From NCBI GenBank assembly GCA_900552855.1, contig USBG01000006.1, positions 1 to 31,362 on the forward strand: 31,362 nucleotides of DNA. Reading direction: 5' to 3'. This DNA is from an uncultured Phascolarctobacterium sp. GTDB taxonomy: Bacteria; Bacillota; Negativicutes; Acidaminococcales; Acidaminococcaceae. Positions 16,611 to 23,291 of this stretch are shown here, in pieces; positions within the stretch are counted from its first letter, which is position 1, and each line of letters opens with the position of its first letter. A program made the position numbers and the translations under genes. The notes below the pieces were generated by a model. It was not told the origin of the DNA. It saw only the letters and a list, made by a program, of their open reading frames with translations, and made no database searches.

Positions 16611-17693
16611 TTAGCGTTTGTAAAAGGGCAGAGGGATAATTTCGCAAGCAATGCGACGTCCACGTACATCAACCTCTACTGCGGTACCTACATCTGTATG
16701 ACCAATCTCTAAGCGTGCCATAGCAATAGCCTGTCCAATGAAGGGGCAGTGGGTTCCGCTGGTGGTATGGCCAATCTTGGTATCACCAATAAAGACATCC
16801 TGATGCTCGCGGACAATACCACGACCTGTAACCTTTAAGCCTACGCGCATAAACTTGGGCTCGCCATAGGCCTCCAAAGCGGTTTTGCCGATGAATTCTG
16901 TCTTGTTCATCTTAATGCCAAAGCCTAAATCAGCTTCAAAGGGATTGATTTCTTCATCCATTTCGTGACCATACAGGGGCATTGCAGCCTCCATACGCAG
17001 GGTATCACGGGCACCTAAGCCACAAGGAATAAGGGCAAACTCCTCGCCTGCCTCACGCAGCAGCTTCCATAAACGCTCTGCATTTTCTGCAGCGGTATAA
17101 ATTTCGTAGCCAAACTCTCCAGTGTAGCCAGTACGGGAAATAATGCAGTCCATACCCTGTACGTCCACATGACGCTCACATGTATAGTATTTTTGCGGCA
17201 GCTTAGCCGGATCAACCAGCTTAGCCATAATATCGGCAGCCTTAGGACCTTGAAGTGCAACCTGAGCCAGGCTATCAGAGATATCCTCGGCCTTGGTGCC
17301 TTCTAGAAGGTTGGCCTTCATATGCTCAAAATCCTTATGGCGATTAGCAGCGTTAACTACTACAAAGTATTCCTCCTCGCCAAATTTGTAGACGATAAGG
17401 TCATCAATTACGCCGCCGTGTTCATTGCACATAACGCTATAGCGGACGCGGCCAACGGTCATATTAGTAAAATCGTTGGTCAAAAGGTGGTTGAGGGTAG
17501 CAAGTGCAGTGGGGCCTGTAAATAAAATTTCGCCCATGTGGGATACGTCAAAAAGACCGCATTCCTGGCGTACTGCCATATGCTCCTTAATAACGCCTGT
17601 TTTGTATTGAACAGGCAGCAGGTAGCCAGCAAAGGGTACTATTTTACCGCCTTCGGCTACATGCACATCATAAAGAGGTGTCTTCAATTCCAT
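16611..17693 (-). CDS. gcvT: aminomethyltransferase (T protein)
   Basis: A 360-residue tetrahydrofolate-dependent enzyme that releases ammonia from aminomethyl-GcvH and forms 5,10-methylene-THF. The start at 17693 follows AAAGGAG with a 7-base gap; the longer open frame from 17768 runs into the riboswitch terminator and is not coding. Visible motifs are ELKTPLYDVH, FDVSHMGEI, the RTGYTGEFGYEI folate-binding segment and the C-terminal GHTTSGTHCP. It is the first gene of the operon, directly under the glycine riboswitch. Confidence 0.95.
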   Translation of the reverse strand: MELKTPLYDVHVAEGGKIVPFAGYLLPVQYKTGVIKEHMAVRQECGLFDVSHMGEILFTGPTALATLNHLLTNDFTNMTVGRVRYSVMCNEHGGVIDDLIVYKFGEEEYFVVVNAANRHKDFEHMKANLLEGTKAEDISDSLAQVALQGPKAADIMAKLVDPAKLPQKYYTCERHVDVQGMDCIISRTGYTGEFGYEIYTAAENAERLWKLLREAGEEFALIPCGLGARDTLRMEAAMPLYGHEMDEEINPFEADLGFGIKMNKTEFIGKTALEAYGEPKFMRVGLKVTGRGIVREHQDVFIGDTKIGHTTSGTHCPFIGQAIAMARLEIGHTDVGTAVEVDVRGRRIACEIIPLPFYKR

Positions 17694-17745
17694 GTAAAAG
17701 CTCCTTTCATGATATATGGCTTGCTGGGGAAGCCTGTTTTTAGAT

Positions 17746-17786
17746 AAAAAAAGGGCACAAACCCCCATTAGGTGAGAGTTTGTGCC
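17746..17786 (-). terminator. riboswitch-controlled terminator ahead of gcvT
   Basis: The stem GGCACAAAC (17786-17778) with GTTTGTGCC (17762-17754) is followed by C and seven T on the minus strand. It begins immediately after aptamer 2 and shares its GG with the 3' strand of P1, so aptamer folding should compete with it. This fits a glycine-ON attenuator. Confidence 0.88.
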
Positions 17787-17945
17787 TCTGTACTAAACCT
17801 GAAAGATTCTCTGCATATGCAGATTGCTTCTTTGGTGCGTTAATAGCTCTCCAGAGTTTCGTCCGAAGCCGGTCCTTTTGCCTGAGAGTTCTTGCGTCCC
17901 CTTCGGCGCTGCAAAGCAGTCTCTCCCGGTTTCATCATCCGAATG
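17785..17945 (-). ncRNA. tandem glycine riboswitch
   Basis: Two glycine aptamers lie in the gcvT leader. Aptamer 1 (17929-17869) has the conserved GGGAGAG, GCGCCGAAGGGG and ACTCTCAGGCAAAAGGAC elements and a closing CCGG/CCGG stem. Aptamer 2 (about 17856-17785) has CTCTGGAGAG, GCACCAAAGAAGC and CTTTCAGG, ending in CAGAGG; several core positions differ from the consensus. The leader GGATGATGAAAC and the linker CTTCGGACGAAAC could form the known P0 kink-turn. The terminator follows directly. Glycine binding should allow read-through into the glycine cleavage genes. Confidence 0.95.
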
Positions 17946-17996
17946 TTGAGTCAATATAAGTTTTTTTATCAGCGAAATTTGGCTGATTTTATGTTC

Positions 17997-18024
17997 ATTA
18001 TAGCTCAATTTGTTAATGTGTCAA
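17997..18024 (-). promoter_or_regulatory. consensus promoter of the glycine cleavage operon
   Basis: Both hexamers are perfect, TTGACA (18024-18019) and TATAAT (18002-17997), with a 16-base spacer. It lies about 50 bases before the first aptamer and 300 before gcvT. A strong constitutive promoter suits control by the riboswitch. Confidence 0.88.
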
Positions 18025-18210
18025 GATGCATGAGCATAAATTTTTTTGCTTAAAGTATGGGACGATTTTTGCCCGCTAAGGACGGGGTTGTTGAGAATAT
18101 AGGCGAAATCAAGGGAGGTGGGTGAATTGATGTTATAGAAAATGCTTAAAAATTTTTTGCGAAAAAAAGGCGGTTGTTTTTGTTTTTGGGGAAAAGTGAT
18201 AAAAAGCTAA
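18025..18210. other. intergenic region between gcv promoter and cold-shock gene terminator
   Basis: About 185 bases with poly-A and poly-T tracts. A GGGAGGT-like ribosome site at 18113-18119 precedes only a few codons before a stop. I see no gene or conserved element. Confidence 0.5.
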
Positions 18211-18250
18211 CAAAAAAGACACGAATCGTAGAAATAGGATTCGTGTCTTT
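18211..18250 (-). terminator. terminator of the cold-shock-domain gene
   Basis: GACACGAATC pairs with GATTCGTGTC, extended by AAA/TTT, with a 10-base loop. On the minus strand TTTTTTG follows, just past the gene's stop. The flanks would also allow function on the plus strand. Confidence 0.88.
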
Positions 18251-18257
18251 TACTTTT

Positions 18258-18461
18258 TTACCGGAGTGGAGTAACGTTGAGGGCTAGGTAACCATTGCGA
18301 CCACGAGCAAGGTCATACATTACGATGTCACCATCGCTAAGCGTCCGAAACCCCTTCATGCGTATGGCTGTGTAATGTACAAAGGCATCCTCGAATTCGT
18401 TTACCACAATGAATCCAAACCCTAGCTCAGGGTTGAACCATCTCACCGTTCCGATAATCAT
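18258..18461 (-). CDS. cold-shock-domain protein (divergent CspA-like)
   Basis: A 67-residue single OB-fold, the usual Csp length. It begins MIIGTVRWFNPELGFGFI, which holds the RNP1-type segment (GFGFIVV), and continues with an RNP2-type DAFVHYTAI. Such proteins bind single-stranded RNA or DNA and act as RNA chaperones. It differs from typical CspA in the spacing after RNP1 and in a C-terminal RGRNGYLALNV. AAGGTGGTG precedes the start. It has its own terminator and is monocistronic. Confidence 0.88.
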   Translation of the reverse strand: MIIGTVRWFNPELGFGFIVVNEFEDAFVHYTAIRMKGFRTLSDGDIVMYDLARGRNGYLALNVTPLR

Positions 18462-18486
18462 AAAATCACCACCTTTATTAGAGATA

Positions 18487-18681
18487 ATGAAATATGATTA
18501 CCATGAAGAATATAATCTTCGCTTTCAAGAAGGAATTATAAACCTAATGTTATTAAAAATCAATAGAGAAGATTTAAATAAACAAATTGTATTATACAAA
18601 AACGAAATATGCAGAAAATGTAAGGCTATAAAAATTAAAAATTATAACTATATGCCTGCTTGGAACACTTGTAGGTACTAA
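18487..18681 (+). CDS. possible small AT-rich ORF, doubtful
   Basis: A 64-residue frame starting MKYDYHEEYN with a CRKC pair near the end. Its composition (AAA, ATA, AAT codons) is more AT-rich than the neighbours. No good ribosome site precedes it. It starts only 25 bases from the divergent cold-shock gene, whose promoter must lie inside it, which argues against coding. I do not recognise it. Confidence 0.2.
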   Translation: MKYDYHEEYNLRFQEGIINLMLLKINREDLNKQIVLYKNEICRKCKAIKIKNYNYMPAWNTCRY

Positions 18682-18702
18682 ATTTCTAAAATTAGTCATT
18701 GG

Positions 18703-18731
18703 TTGCAATTATAATTTTGCAGGTGTATAAT
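18703..18731 (+). promoter_or_regulatory. tRNA-Gly promoter
   Basis: TTGCAA (18703-18708), a 17-base spacer and TATAAT (18726-18731), 11 bases before the tRNA 5' end. Confidence 0.8.
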
Positions 18732-18742
18732 CTAAACAGTGT

Positions 18743-18817
18743 GCGGGTATAGTTCAGTGGTAGAACAATGGCTTCCCAAGCCATGTGTCGCGAGTTCGAG
18801 CCTCGTTACCCGCTCCA
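18743..18817 (+). tRNA. tRNA-Gly (anticodon CCC)
   Basis: A full cloverleaf: acceptor GCGGGTA/TACCCGC, D arm GTTCAGTGGTAGAAC, anticodon stem ATGGC/GCCAT with loop TTCCCAA (anticodon CCC), T arm GCGAG TTCGAGC CTCGT, discriminator T and encoded CCA. It reads GGG glycine codons. It has its own promoter and terminator. Confidence 0.95.
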
Positions 18818-18827
18818 TAAAAAACGC

Positions 18828-18860
18828 AGTCCCGAAGCCTTACGGCTCCGGGACTTTTTG
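18828..18860. terminator. terminator after tRNA-Gly, probably bidirectional
   Basis: AGTCCCGAAGCC pairs with GGCTCCGGGACT with one mismatch and a 4-base loop. TTTTT follows on the plus strand and GCGTTTTTTA on the minus strand, so it may also stop transcription from the exported-protein gene. Confidence 0.87.
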
Positions 18861-18956
18861 CGTTTGTGGGATGTATATAGCTATTAGCAACTATTAGTCT
18901 GATAACTATACTATGTAATAGATTATATACCTATTGGTAGAAAAAAGCTAATTTAA

Positions 18957-19649
18957 TTACCACCAGCAGTCATTTTTGTGCTGATTGTGATGCTTGTAGC
19001 CATGATGTAAGCCTGCATGGAATGCCTTGGGAGCAGGACCACGGTTGGCACGGATGGCATCGCGTTGCTCGGGAGTCATGTTTTCCATACGGTTGCGCAT
19101 TTCTTCACGCTTTTGCATATCATCCTTAAGGAAGGCTTCAACCTCCGCTCTTTGCTCAGGAGACAGATTATTCATTTTTTCCTGTGCACGCTCCTTACGT
19201 TCTGCATCACGTTGAGCGCGAAGCTTTTTGCGTTCTTCATAACGTTCGCGTTGTTCGGGAGTCATACGCTCTAAGCGTTCCTTTTCCCATTTTTGACGCA
19301 GCTCTTCTCTTTGCTCAGGAGTTTTAGACTCCCATTCCTGACGCCATTTTCTGTGGAGCTCGTGTCTTTCTTCAGGAGTCATATTGTCCCAGGCTTCTTT
19401 GGTAATGCCAGGGTGATGATGGCGTAGGTATTCGGGAGCCTTAGGAGCTTTATGAGCGCGGCGACCACCGTCATGGAGCGGACCATCAGGGGGGCAAGGC
19501 TTATTGTCTTCGTTAAGGATACGTTGTACTCTTTCTTTCATGGACGGCTTAGCAGGGGGAGCAGGGGGCTCTGCTGCAAAGGCACTAGCACAGAATGCAG
19601 TTAAAACAGCACCGGCAATAATAGTTTTTTTCCAATTTAATTTCAACAT
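18957..19649 (-). CDS. exported TPEQR-repeat protein, Spy/CpxP-like
   Basis: A 230-residue exported protein. ATG 19649 is chosen (AAGGAG 8 bases upstream); a GTG at 19658 abuts that site. Residues 1-25 are a signal peptide ending in SAFA. EPPAPPAKP follows, then a highly charged helical region with five (M/K/L)(T/S)PE(Q/E)R repeats (about 90-210). The C-terminus is His-rich (HAGLHHGYKHHNQHK) and ends CWW. The LTPEQR-type repeat is the hallmark of Spy/CpxP/ZraP-type periplasmic chaperones and metal-responsive proteins, but this one is longer and more repetitive. It is divergent from a two-component system, the classical CpxP/Spy arrangement. It probably buffers envelope or metal stress, by inference. 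Confidence 0.75.
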   Translation of the reverse strand: MLKLNWKKTIIAGAVLTAFCASAFAAEPPAPPAKPSMKERVQRILNEDNKPCPPDGPLHDGGRRAHKAPKAPEYLRHHHPGITKEAWDNMTPEERHELHRKWRQEWESKTPEQREELRQKWEKERLERMTPEQRERYEERKKLRAQRDAERKERAQEKMNNLSPEQRAEVEAFLKDDMQKREEMRNRMENMTPEQRDAIRANRGPAPKAFHAGLHHGYKHHNQHKNDCWW

Positions 19650-19717
19650 ATTCTTCACTCCTTATATCATTTTATTGTTTAATATATCTCTTTGATTTGT
19701 CTTTATTGTAAAGGTAA

Positions 19718-19734
19718 TTTATGACGAATTTATG
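19718..19734 (-). promoter_or_regulatory. direct-repeat response-regulator box before the exported protein gene
   Basis: TTTATG-N5-TTTATG has the 11-base period of OmpR/PhoB-family sites. On the minus strand it overlaps the -35 position of a TACAAT -10 (19709-19704), the normal place for a response-regulator activator. The 9-mer TATGACGAA inside it (19720-19728) recurs inverted at 19772-19780. Confidence 0.5.
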
Positions 19735-19761
19735 TTTTTTGGCAAGAAAAATAAAATTTTT

Positions 19762-19793
19762 TTGTCACTATTTCGTCATATTATAGTTATAAT
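19762..19793 (+). promoter_or_regulatory. promoter region of the two-component operon
   Basis: TATAAT (19788-19793) with TTGTCA (19762-19767) at a long 20-base spacing. TTCGTCATA (19772-19780), the inverted copy of the 9-mer in the opposite promoter, lies between them. GTCA recurs with an 11-base period. Autoregulation is plausible. Confidence 0.45.
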
Positions 19794-19835
19794 ATAAGGT
19801 AAAAAGTGTAGGCAGATAGCCGTGGAGGTGCTGAT

Positions 19836-20525
19836 ATGAAAAAGATTCTCATTGCTGATGATAATAAACAAATTACTACTATCTTATCTAGCTATGCCAA
19901 AAAGGAGGGCTTAGAGCCTGTTGTTGCTTTGGACGGCAAAGAGGCCTTGGACTTGTTTTATAAGTATGAGTCTGGAATTTGTATGGTGCTTTTGGACGTT
20001 ATGATGCCAGAGGTTGATGGCTTTGAGGTGTGTCGTAGGCTGCGCAGAACCTCTATGGTGCCTATTATTATGATAACGGCTAGAGGCGAGGATTATGATA
20101 AGATTATGGGACTTGATATTGGCGCCGATGATTACGTCATCAAGCCTTTTTCTGCCAGTGAGGTTATGGCCAGAGTACGTGCTGTTTTGCGACGTATCAA
20201 TTTGCCGGAGCAGCCTAAGCAGAATGTGCTGGAATATAGCAATCTTTTTATAGACCTGGACAAATATGCTGTTCGTATTGATGATGAGGATGTGCCTTTG
20301 ACTAAAAAAGAGGTTGAGCTTTTATGGACCTTGGCGAAGAATAGCAATAAGGTTTTTAGTCGTGATAATCTTTTGGATAGCATTTGGGGCTATGATTATT
20401 TTGGTGATAGCCGTACTGTTGATTCGCATATTAAGCGTTTGCGTGCTAAGCTGGATAAGTGCCAGCACGATGCTTGGGATATTAAGACTATTTGGGGAGT
20501 TGGCTATCGCTTTGAAGCCAAATAG
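19836..20525 (+). CDS. OmpR-family response regulator
   Basis: A 229-residue DNA-binding response regulator. The receiver domain (1-118) has acidic Asp8/Asp9, phospho-acceptor Asp54 in LLDVMMP, the conserved Thr in MITARGE and the Lys in VIKPFS. The winged-helix effector domain (about 130-228) has the transcription loop and recognition helix of OmpR/PhoB (SRTVDSHIKRLRAKL). GGAGGTG lies before the start. It is followed 9 bases later by its kinase. The 11-base direct repeat before the divergent exported protein is a likely target. Confidence 0.93.
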   Translation: MKKILIADDNKQITTILSSYAKKEGLEPVVALDGKEALDLFYKYESGICMVLLDVMMPEVDGFEVCRRLRRTSMVPIIMITARGEDYDKIMGLDIGADDYVIKPFSASEVMARVRAVLRRINLPEQPKQNVLEYSNLFIDLDKYAVRIDDEDVPLTKKEVELLWTLAKNSNKVFSRDNLLDSIWGYDYFGDSRTVDSHIKRLRAKLDKCQHDAWDIKTIWGVGYRFEAK

Positions 20526-20534
20526 GGAGTGCCT

Positions 20535-22079
20535 ATGAAAAATAGAATTGCAATTAAGCTAATGTTATATTTTTCGGCAGTGCTGCTTTTGTTTGCCTTA
20601 ATCATAGGTGGAGTGTTTTATCAGTCCTTTAAACAGCATACTATTGAGATTAAGGAAAAGGAAATGCGCCTGCGTGCAGATAGGATTGCAGCTGCCATTA
20701 GTGAAAATATGGATAATCTGGAGCGACGTTTTGGTTCAGAAATTTCCAAAAGTCGTTTTGTTACCCTGCTAGATAGAGTTTCACCAGAGATTGTTTGGGT
20801 AATAGACCGCGACCGCAACCTGAGCATGAATGTGGAGGATATGCGCAGCGGTGAACTGCGTCGTCATCATCGTCGCCACGAGCTGCCAGTGCCAAGGCTT
20901 TTTGCCAATAATGCAGATGAGCCTCCTGCTCCACCTAAGCCGCCGAAGGATTCTAAGGAGGCCTATGCTAAGATGCCTAAGCATATTAAGGATAAGGTGG
21001 AGGAGTGCTTTAATGGCAAGGGCTTTGTATTAGAAGAATATAATGATTTGTTAGATGGTGTAATGCTTACTGTAGGTGCGCCTGTTAAGGATAAGGATGG
21101 CAATGTGAAGGCTGTGCTTTTGCTGCATTCACCTGTGCGTGGCTTACAGGCCGCTGTGTGGAATGGCTTAAGCATCCTGATAATCAGCTTGTTGGCAGCT
21201 TTAGTATTGGGTGTGGTCGTTAGTATATTTGTCAGCTGGCGTTTTACTAAGCCACTTAATATAATGAAGAATACAGCAGAGCGTTTGGCAGAGCGTGATT
21301 ATAAGGTGCGTAGCAGTATTGTGCAAAAGGATGAGGTTGGCGATTTAGCTAAAACGCTGGATGTTTTGGCGGAGCGTTTGCAGCTGGCAGACGAGGAAAG
21401 TCAAAAGCTGGAAAAGCTGCGTCGTGAGTTTATTGCCAATATATCCCATGAGCTGCGGACACCTGTAACTGTTATTCGTGGCAGCTTGGAGGCTATTAGA
21501 GACGGTGTTGTTACGGAAAAGAATGAGGTGGAGGAGTTCCACGAGCAGATGTACAAGGAAAGTATTTTCCTGCAGCGTCTTATTAATGACCTTTTAGATT
21601 TATCTAGATTGCAGAATACGGATTTTCCTATAGAGAAGGAGCCACTTAATCTTTGTGATGTTATTCAGGATGCAGTGCGAGGAAGCCGCCGTATGTTCAT
21701 GGAAAAGCAACTAGAGATTAAAGCAGATTTAGATAGGGATATATGTATGGTTGATGGTGATTATGGCCGTTTACGTCAAATGCTAATGATTTTTCTACAT
21801 AACAGCATTAAGTTTTCGCCAGAAGGAAGCAGTATTCAGGTACAGCTTAAGGGTGATGAGCTAAAGATAATTGACCATGGCTGTGGTATGAATGCAGAGG
21901 AGGCAGAGCACGCCTTTGAGCGTTTTTATAAGGCTAGAAACGAGCATAACAAAACAGGCAGTGGACTTGGACTTGCTATTTCTAAGCAAATTGCATTGCG
22001 TCACAATATGCAGGTAAGCCTGGCAAGTAAGGTGGGCGAGGGTACGACTATAACGGTAAAATTGGAGCAGACGTCTTGA
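20535..22079 (+). CDS. membrane sensor histidine kinase
   Basis: A 514-residue kinase. ATG 20535 is chosen (AGGGAG 5 bases upstream) over GTG 20529. TM1 is about 8-28, an extracytoplasmic sensor about 32-205, TM2 about 209-233, then HAMP (about 235-288). Next come HisKA with phospho-acceptor His305 in NISHELRTP and the ATPase domain with an N box (FLHNSIKFSPEG), DHGCGMN and GSGLGLAISKQ. The sensor has a basic RRHHRRHE stretch (109-116) and EPPAPPKPP (129-137). The latter nearly repeats the EPPAPPAKP at the mature N-terminus of the divergent exported protein. The signal is unknown; envelope or metal stress is likely from context. Confidence 0.92.
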   Translation: MKNRIAIKLMLYFSAVLLLFALIIGGVFYQSFKQHTIEIKEKEMRLRADRIAAAISENMDNLERRFGSEISKSRFVTLLDRVSPEIVWVIDRDRNLSMNVEDMRSGELRRHHRRHELPVPRLFANNADEPPAPPKPPKDSKEAYAKMPKHIKDKVEECFNGKGFVLEEYNDLLDGVMLTVGAPVKDKDGNVKAVLLLHSPVRGLQAAVWNGLSILIISLLAALVLGVVVSIFVSWRFTKPLNIMKNTAERLAERDYKVRSSIVQKDEVGDLAKTLDVLAERLQLADEESQKLEKLRREFIANISHELRTPVTVIRGSLEAIRDGVVTEKNEVEEFHEQMYKESIFLQRLINDLLDLSRLQNTDFPIEKEPLNLCDVIQDAVRGSRRMFMEKQLEIKADLDRDICMVDGDYGRLRQMLMIFLHNSIKFSPEGSSIQVQLKGDELKIIDHGCGMNAEEAEHAFERFYKARNEHNKTGSGLGLAISKQIALRHNMQVSLASKVGEGTTITVKLEQTS

Positions 22080-22215
22080 CCTCTCCGTCTGCTCACTACG
22101 TTCGCATCCACCTCTCCTTAAAAGTAGAGGCTTAAGTTCAATCAAAGGTAAGGCCGGTTCAGACTACCTTCTCTTGGTCTGTTGGTAATTCATCTTGTCC
22201 CCTTAAAGGGGAGCC
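22079..22215. repeat. degenerate tandem intergenic repeat
   Basis: Two related units of about 50 bases in the same orientation: 22079-22133 and 22164-22215. Each starts ACCT..CTC..GTCTG and ends in a short C-rich/G-rich hairpin, CCTCTCCTTAAAAGTAGAGG in unit 1 and CCCCTTAAAGGGG in unit 2. The pattern resembles the widely scattered intergenic repeat of gut Firmicutes in which 'acctccccttaaaaggggaggc' type ends flank an imperfect stem; that is from memory. It begins right at the kinase stop. It may act as a weak terminator or be a relic of a MITE-like element. Confidence 0.55.
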
Positions 22216-22286
22216 GTACGTTATATAGTAGGTTAGCCTCTGGTGTCAACAAAAATTGGACATTAATAATACAGGAGTTGAATTTC

Positions 22287-23069
22287 ATGAAGAACATAAA
22301 TTATGGCTGGCATGGTCTGACAGCCGTTATTAGCGGTGGTACTAGTGGCATTGGCTTAGCTGCTGCAGAAAAGCTGCTTTTAGACGGAGCACAGGTTTTT
22401 GTTTTAGGACGCAGCAGGGAGCGGGGAATGCAGGCAGTGGAATATTTAAAGGAACAAACTGGTGGCGAAGCAGTATATATATCCTGTGATGTGGGCAATG
22501 CAGAGTCCTGCCAGAAAGCAGCTATAGATATTAAAGCAAGGCTGCTTGGTAAAGCCTTAGACATCCTTATTAATAGTGCGGGAGTATATCAGGAAATGCG
22601 GTTGGAGAATATTACCGAGGAAGATTATTCCTACATTATGGATATCAACCTTAAGGGAACTGTTTTTTTAACCAAGTCTATGTATCCTTTATTGCGTGAT
22701 AATTTTGAAGGTGCACCCTGTATAGTTAATATTGCCTCCGATGCAGGCATTAGTGGTAATTATGGCTGCCCAATTTATTGTGCGTCTAAGGGTGCTATTG
22801 TTTCTTTGACTAAGGCGCTGGCTTTAGATATGGCACCTAATGTACGTGTAAATTGCGTGTGCCCTGCTGATGTAGACACACCGCTGCTGCAAAATCAGCT
22901 TACACCGGATTGTGGCTATACTAAGGATGATATGGCAGAAGCATATCCTATAGGACGTATTGGTAAGGCCGAGGAGATTGCGCACGTTGTTTGTAGCATA
23001 GCATCTCCTGCTAACAGCTTTATGACTGGCAGCATAGTAGCAGTGGACGGCGGGCTGACTGCAAAATAG
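22287..23069 (+). CDS. short-chain dehydrogenase/reductase (SDR)
   Basis: A 260-residue classical SDR with a Rossmann fold. The cofactor loop SGGTSGIG is at 16-23, the structural NSAG motif (NNAG in most) lies mid-protein, and the active-site serine region (IASDAG) and YCASK (catalytic Tyr/Lys) follow. The C-terminal GSIVAVDGGLTA is typical. It most resembles FabG-like oxidoreductases of unknown substrate. The start at 22287 has AGGAG 9 bases upstream; the longer frame from 22182 runs through the intergenic repeat and is not coding. It is monocistronic, and its substrate cannot be inferred. Confidence 0.9.
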   Translation: MKNINYGWHGLTAVISGGTSGIGLAAAEKLLLDGAQVFVLGRSRERGMQAVEYLKEQTGGEAVYISCDVGNAESCQKAAIDIKARLLGKALDILINSAGVYQEMRLENITEEDYSYIMDINLKGTVFLTKSMYPLLRDNFEGAPCIVNIASDAGISGNYGCPIYCASKGAIVSLTKALALDMAPNVRVNCVCPADVDTPLLQNQLTPDCGYTKDDMAEAYPIGRIGKAEEIAHVVCSIASPANSFMTGSIVAVDGGLTAK

Positions 23070-23205
23070 CTATCTCCTTCCTTCTGTAAAAATATAAACC
23101 AAATTGCTTAGATGAAAAAACTGGCGGAGAGTTACGTTTTTTAGACAATAATATGCAATAGTATACAATATAAAATACTTATTAAGTAAATAATGTGATT
23201 TATGT

Positions 23206-23234
23206 AAAGCTCTGGGAAACTGGAGCTTTTTTTG
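23206..23234 (+). terminator. terminator after the SDR gene
   Basis: AAAGCTC pairs with GAGCTTT, extended by wobble pairs to a GAAA tetraloop, followed by seven T. It lies about 140 bases past the SDR stop and directly before the murI promoter. The 23070-23205 stretch holds nothing else recognisable. Confidence 0.85.
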
Positions 23235-23263
23235 TTGGATAAAATGTATAAGAGTGTTATAAT
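23235..23263 (+). promoter_or_regulatory. murI promoter
   Basis: TTGGAT (23235-23240), a 17-base spacer and TATAAT (23258-23263), 28 bases before the murI start codon. Confidence 0.7.
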
Positions 23264-23291
23264 TGAGCTATACGCGTTGGAGGATAAATGC

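Noticed and set aside
17694..17768. N-terminal extension of GcvT
   Set aside because: The open frame continues into the riboswitch terminator; the ribosome site and family start both point to 17693.
18743..18817. tRNA-Gly as an integration site for a mobile element
   Set aside because: No integrase, no direct repeat of the tRNA 3' end and no foreign gene block is visible nearby; only the doubtful AT-rich ORF at 18487 hints at it.
22182..22286. N-terminal extension of the SDR
   Set aside because: It runs through the intergenic repeat and lacks a ribosome site; 22287 has AGGAG at the right distance and the family start.
23232..23291. N-terminal extension of MurI
   Set aside because: It overlaps the terminator tail and the -35/-10 hexamers of the murI promoter.
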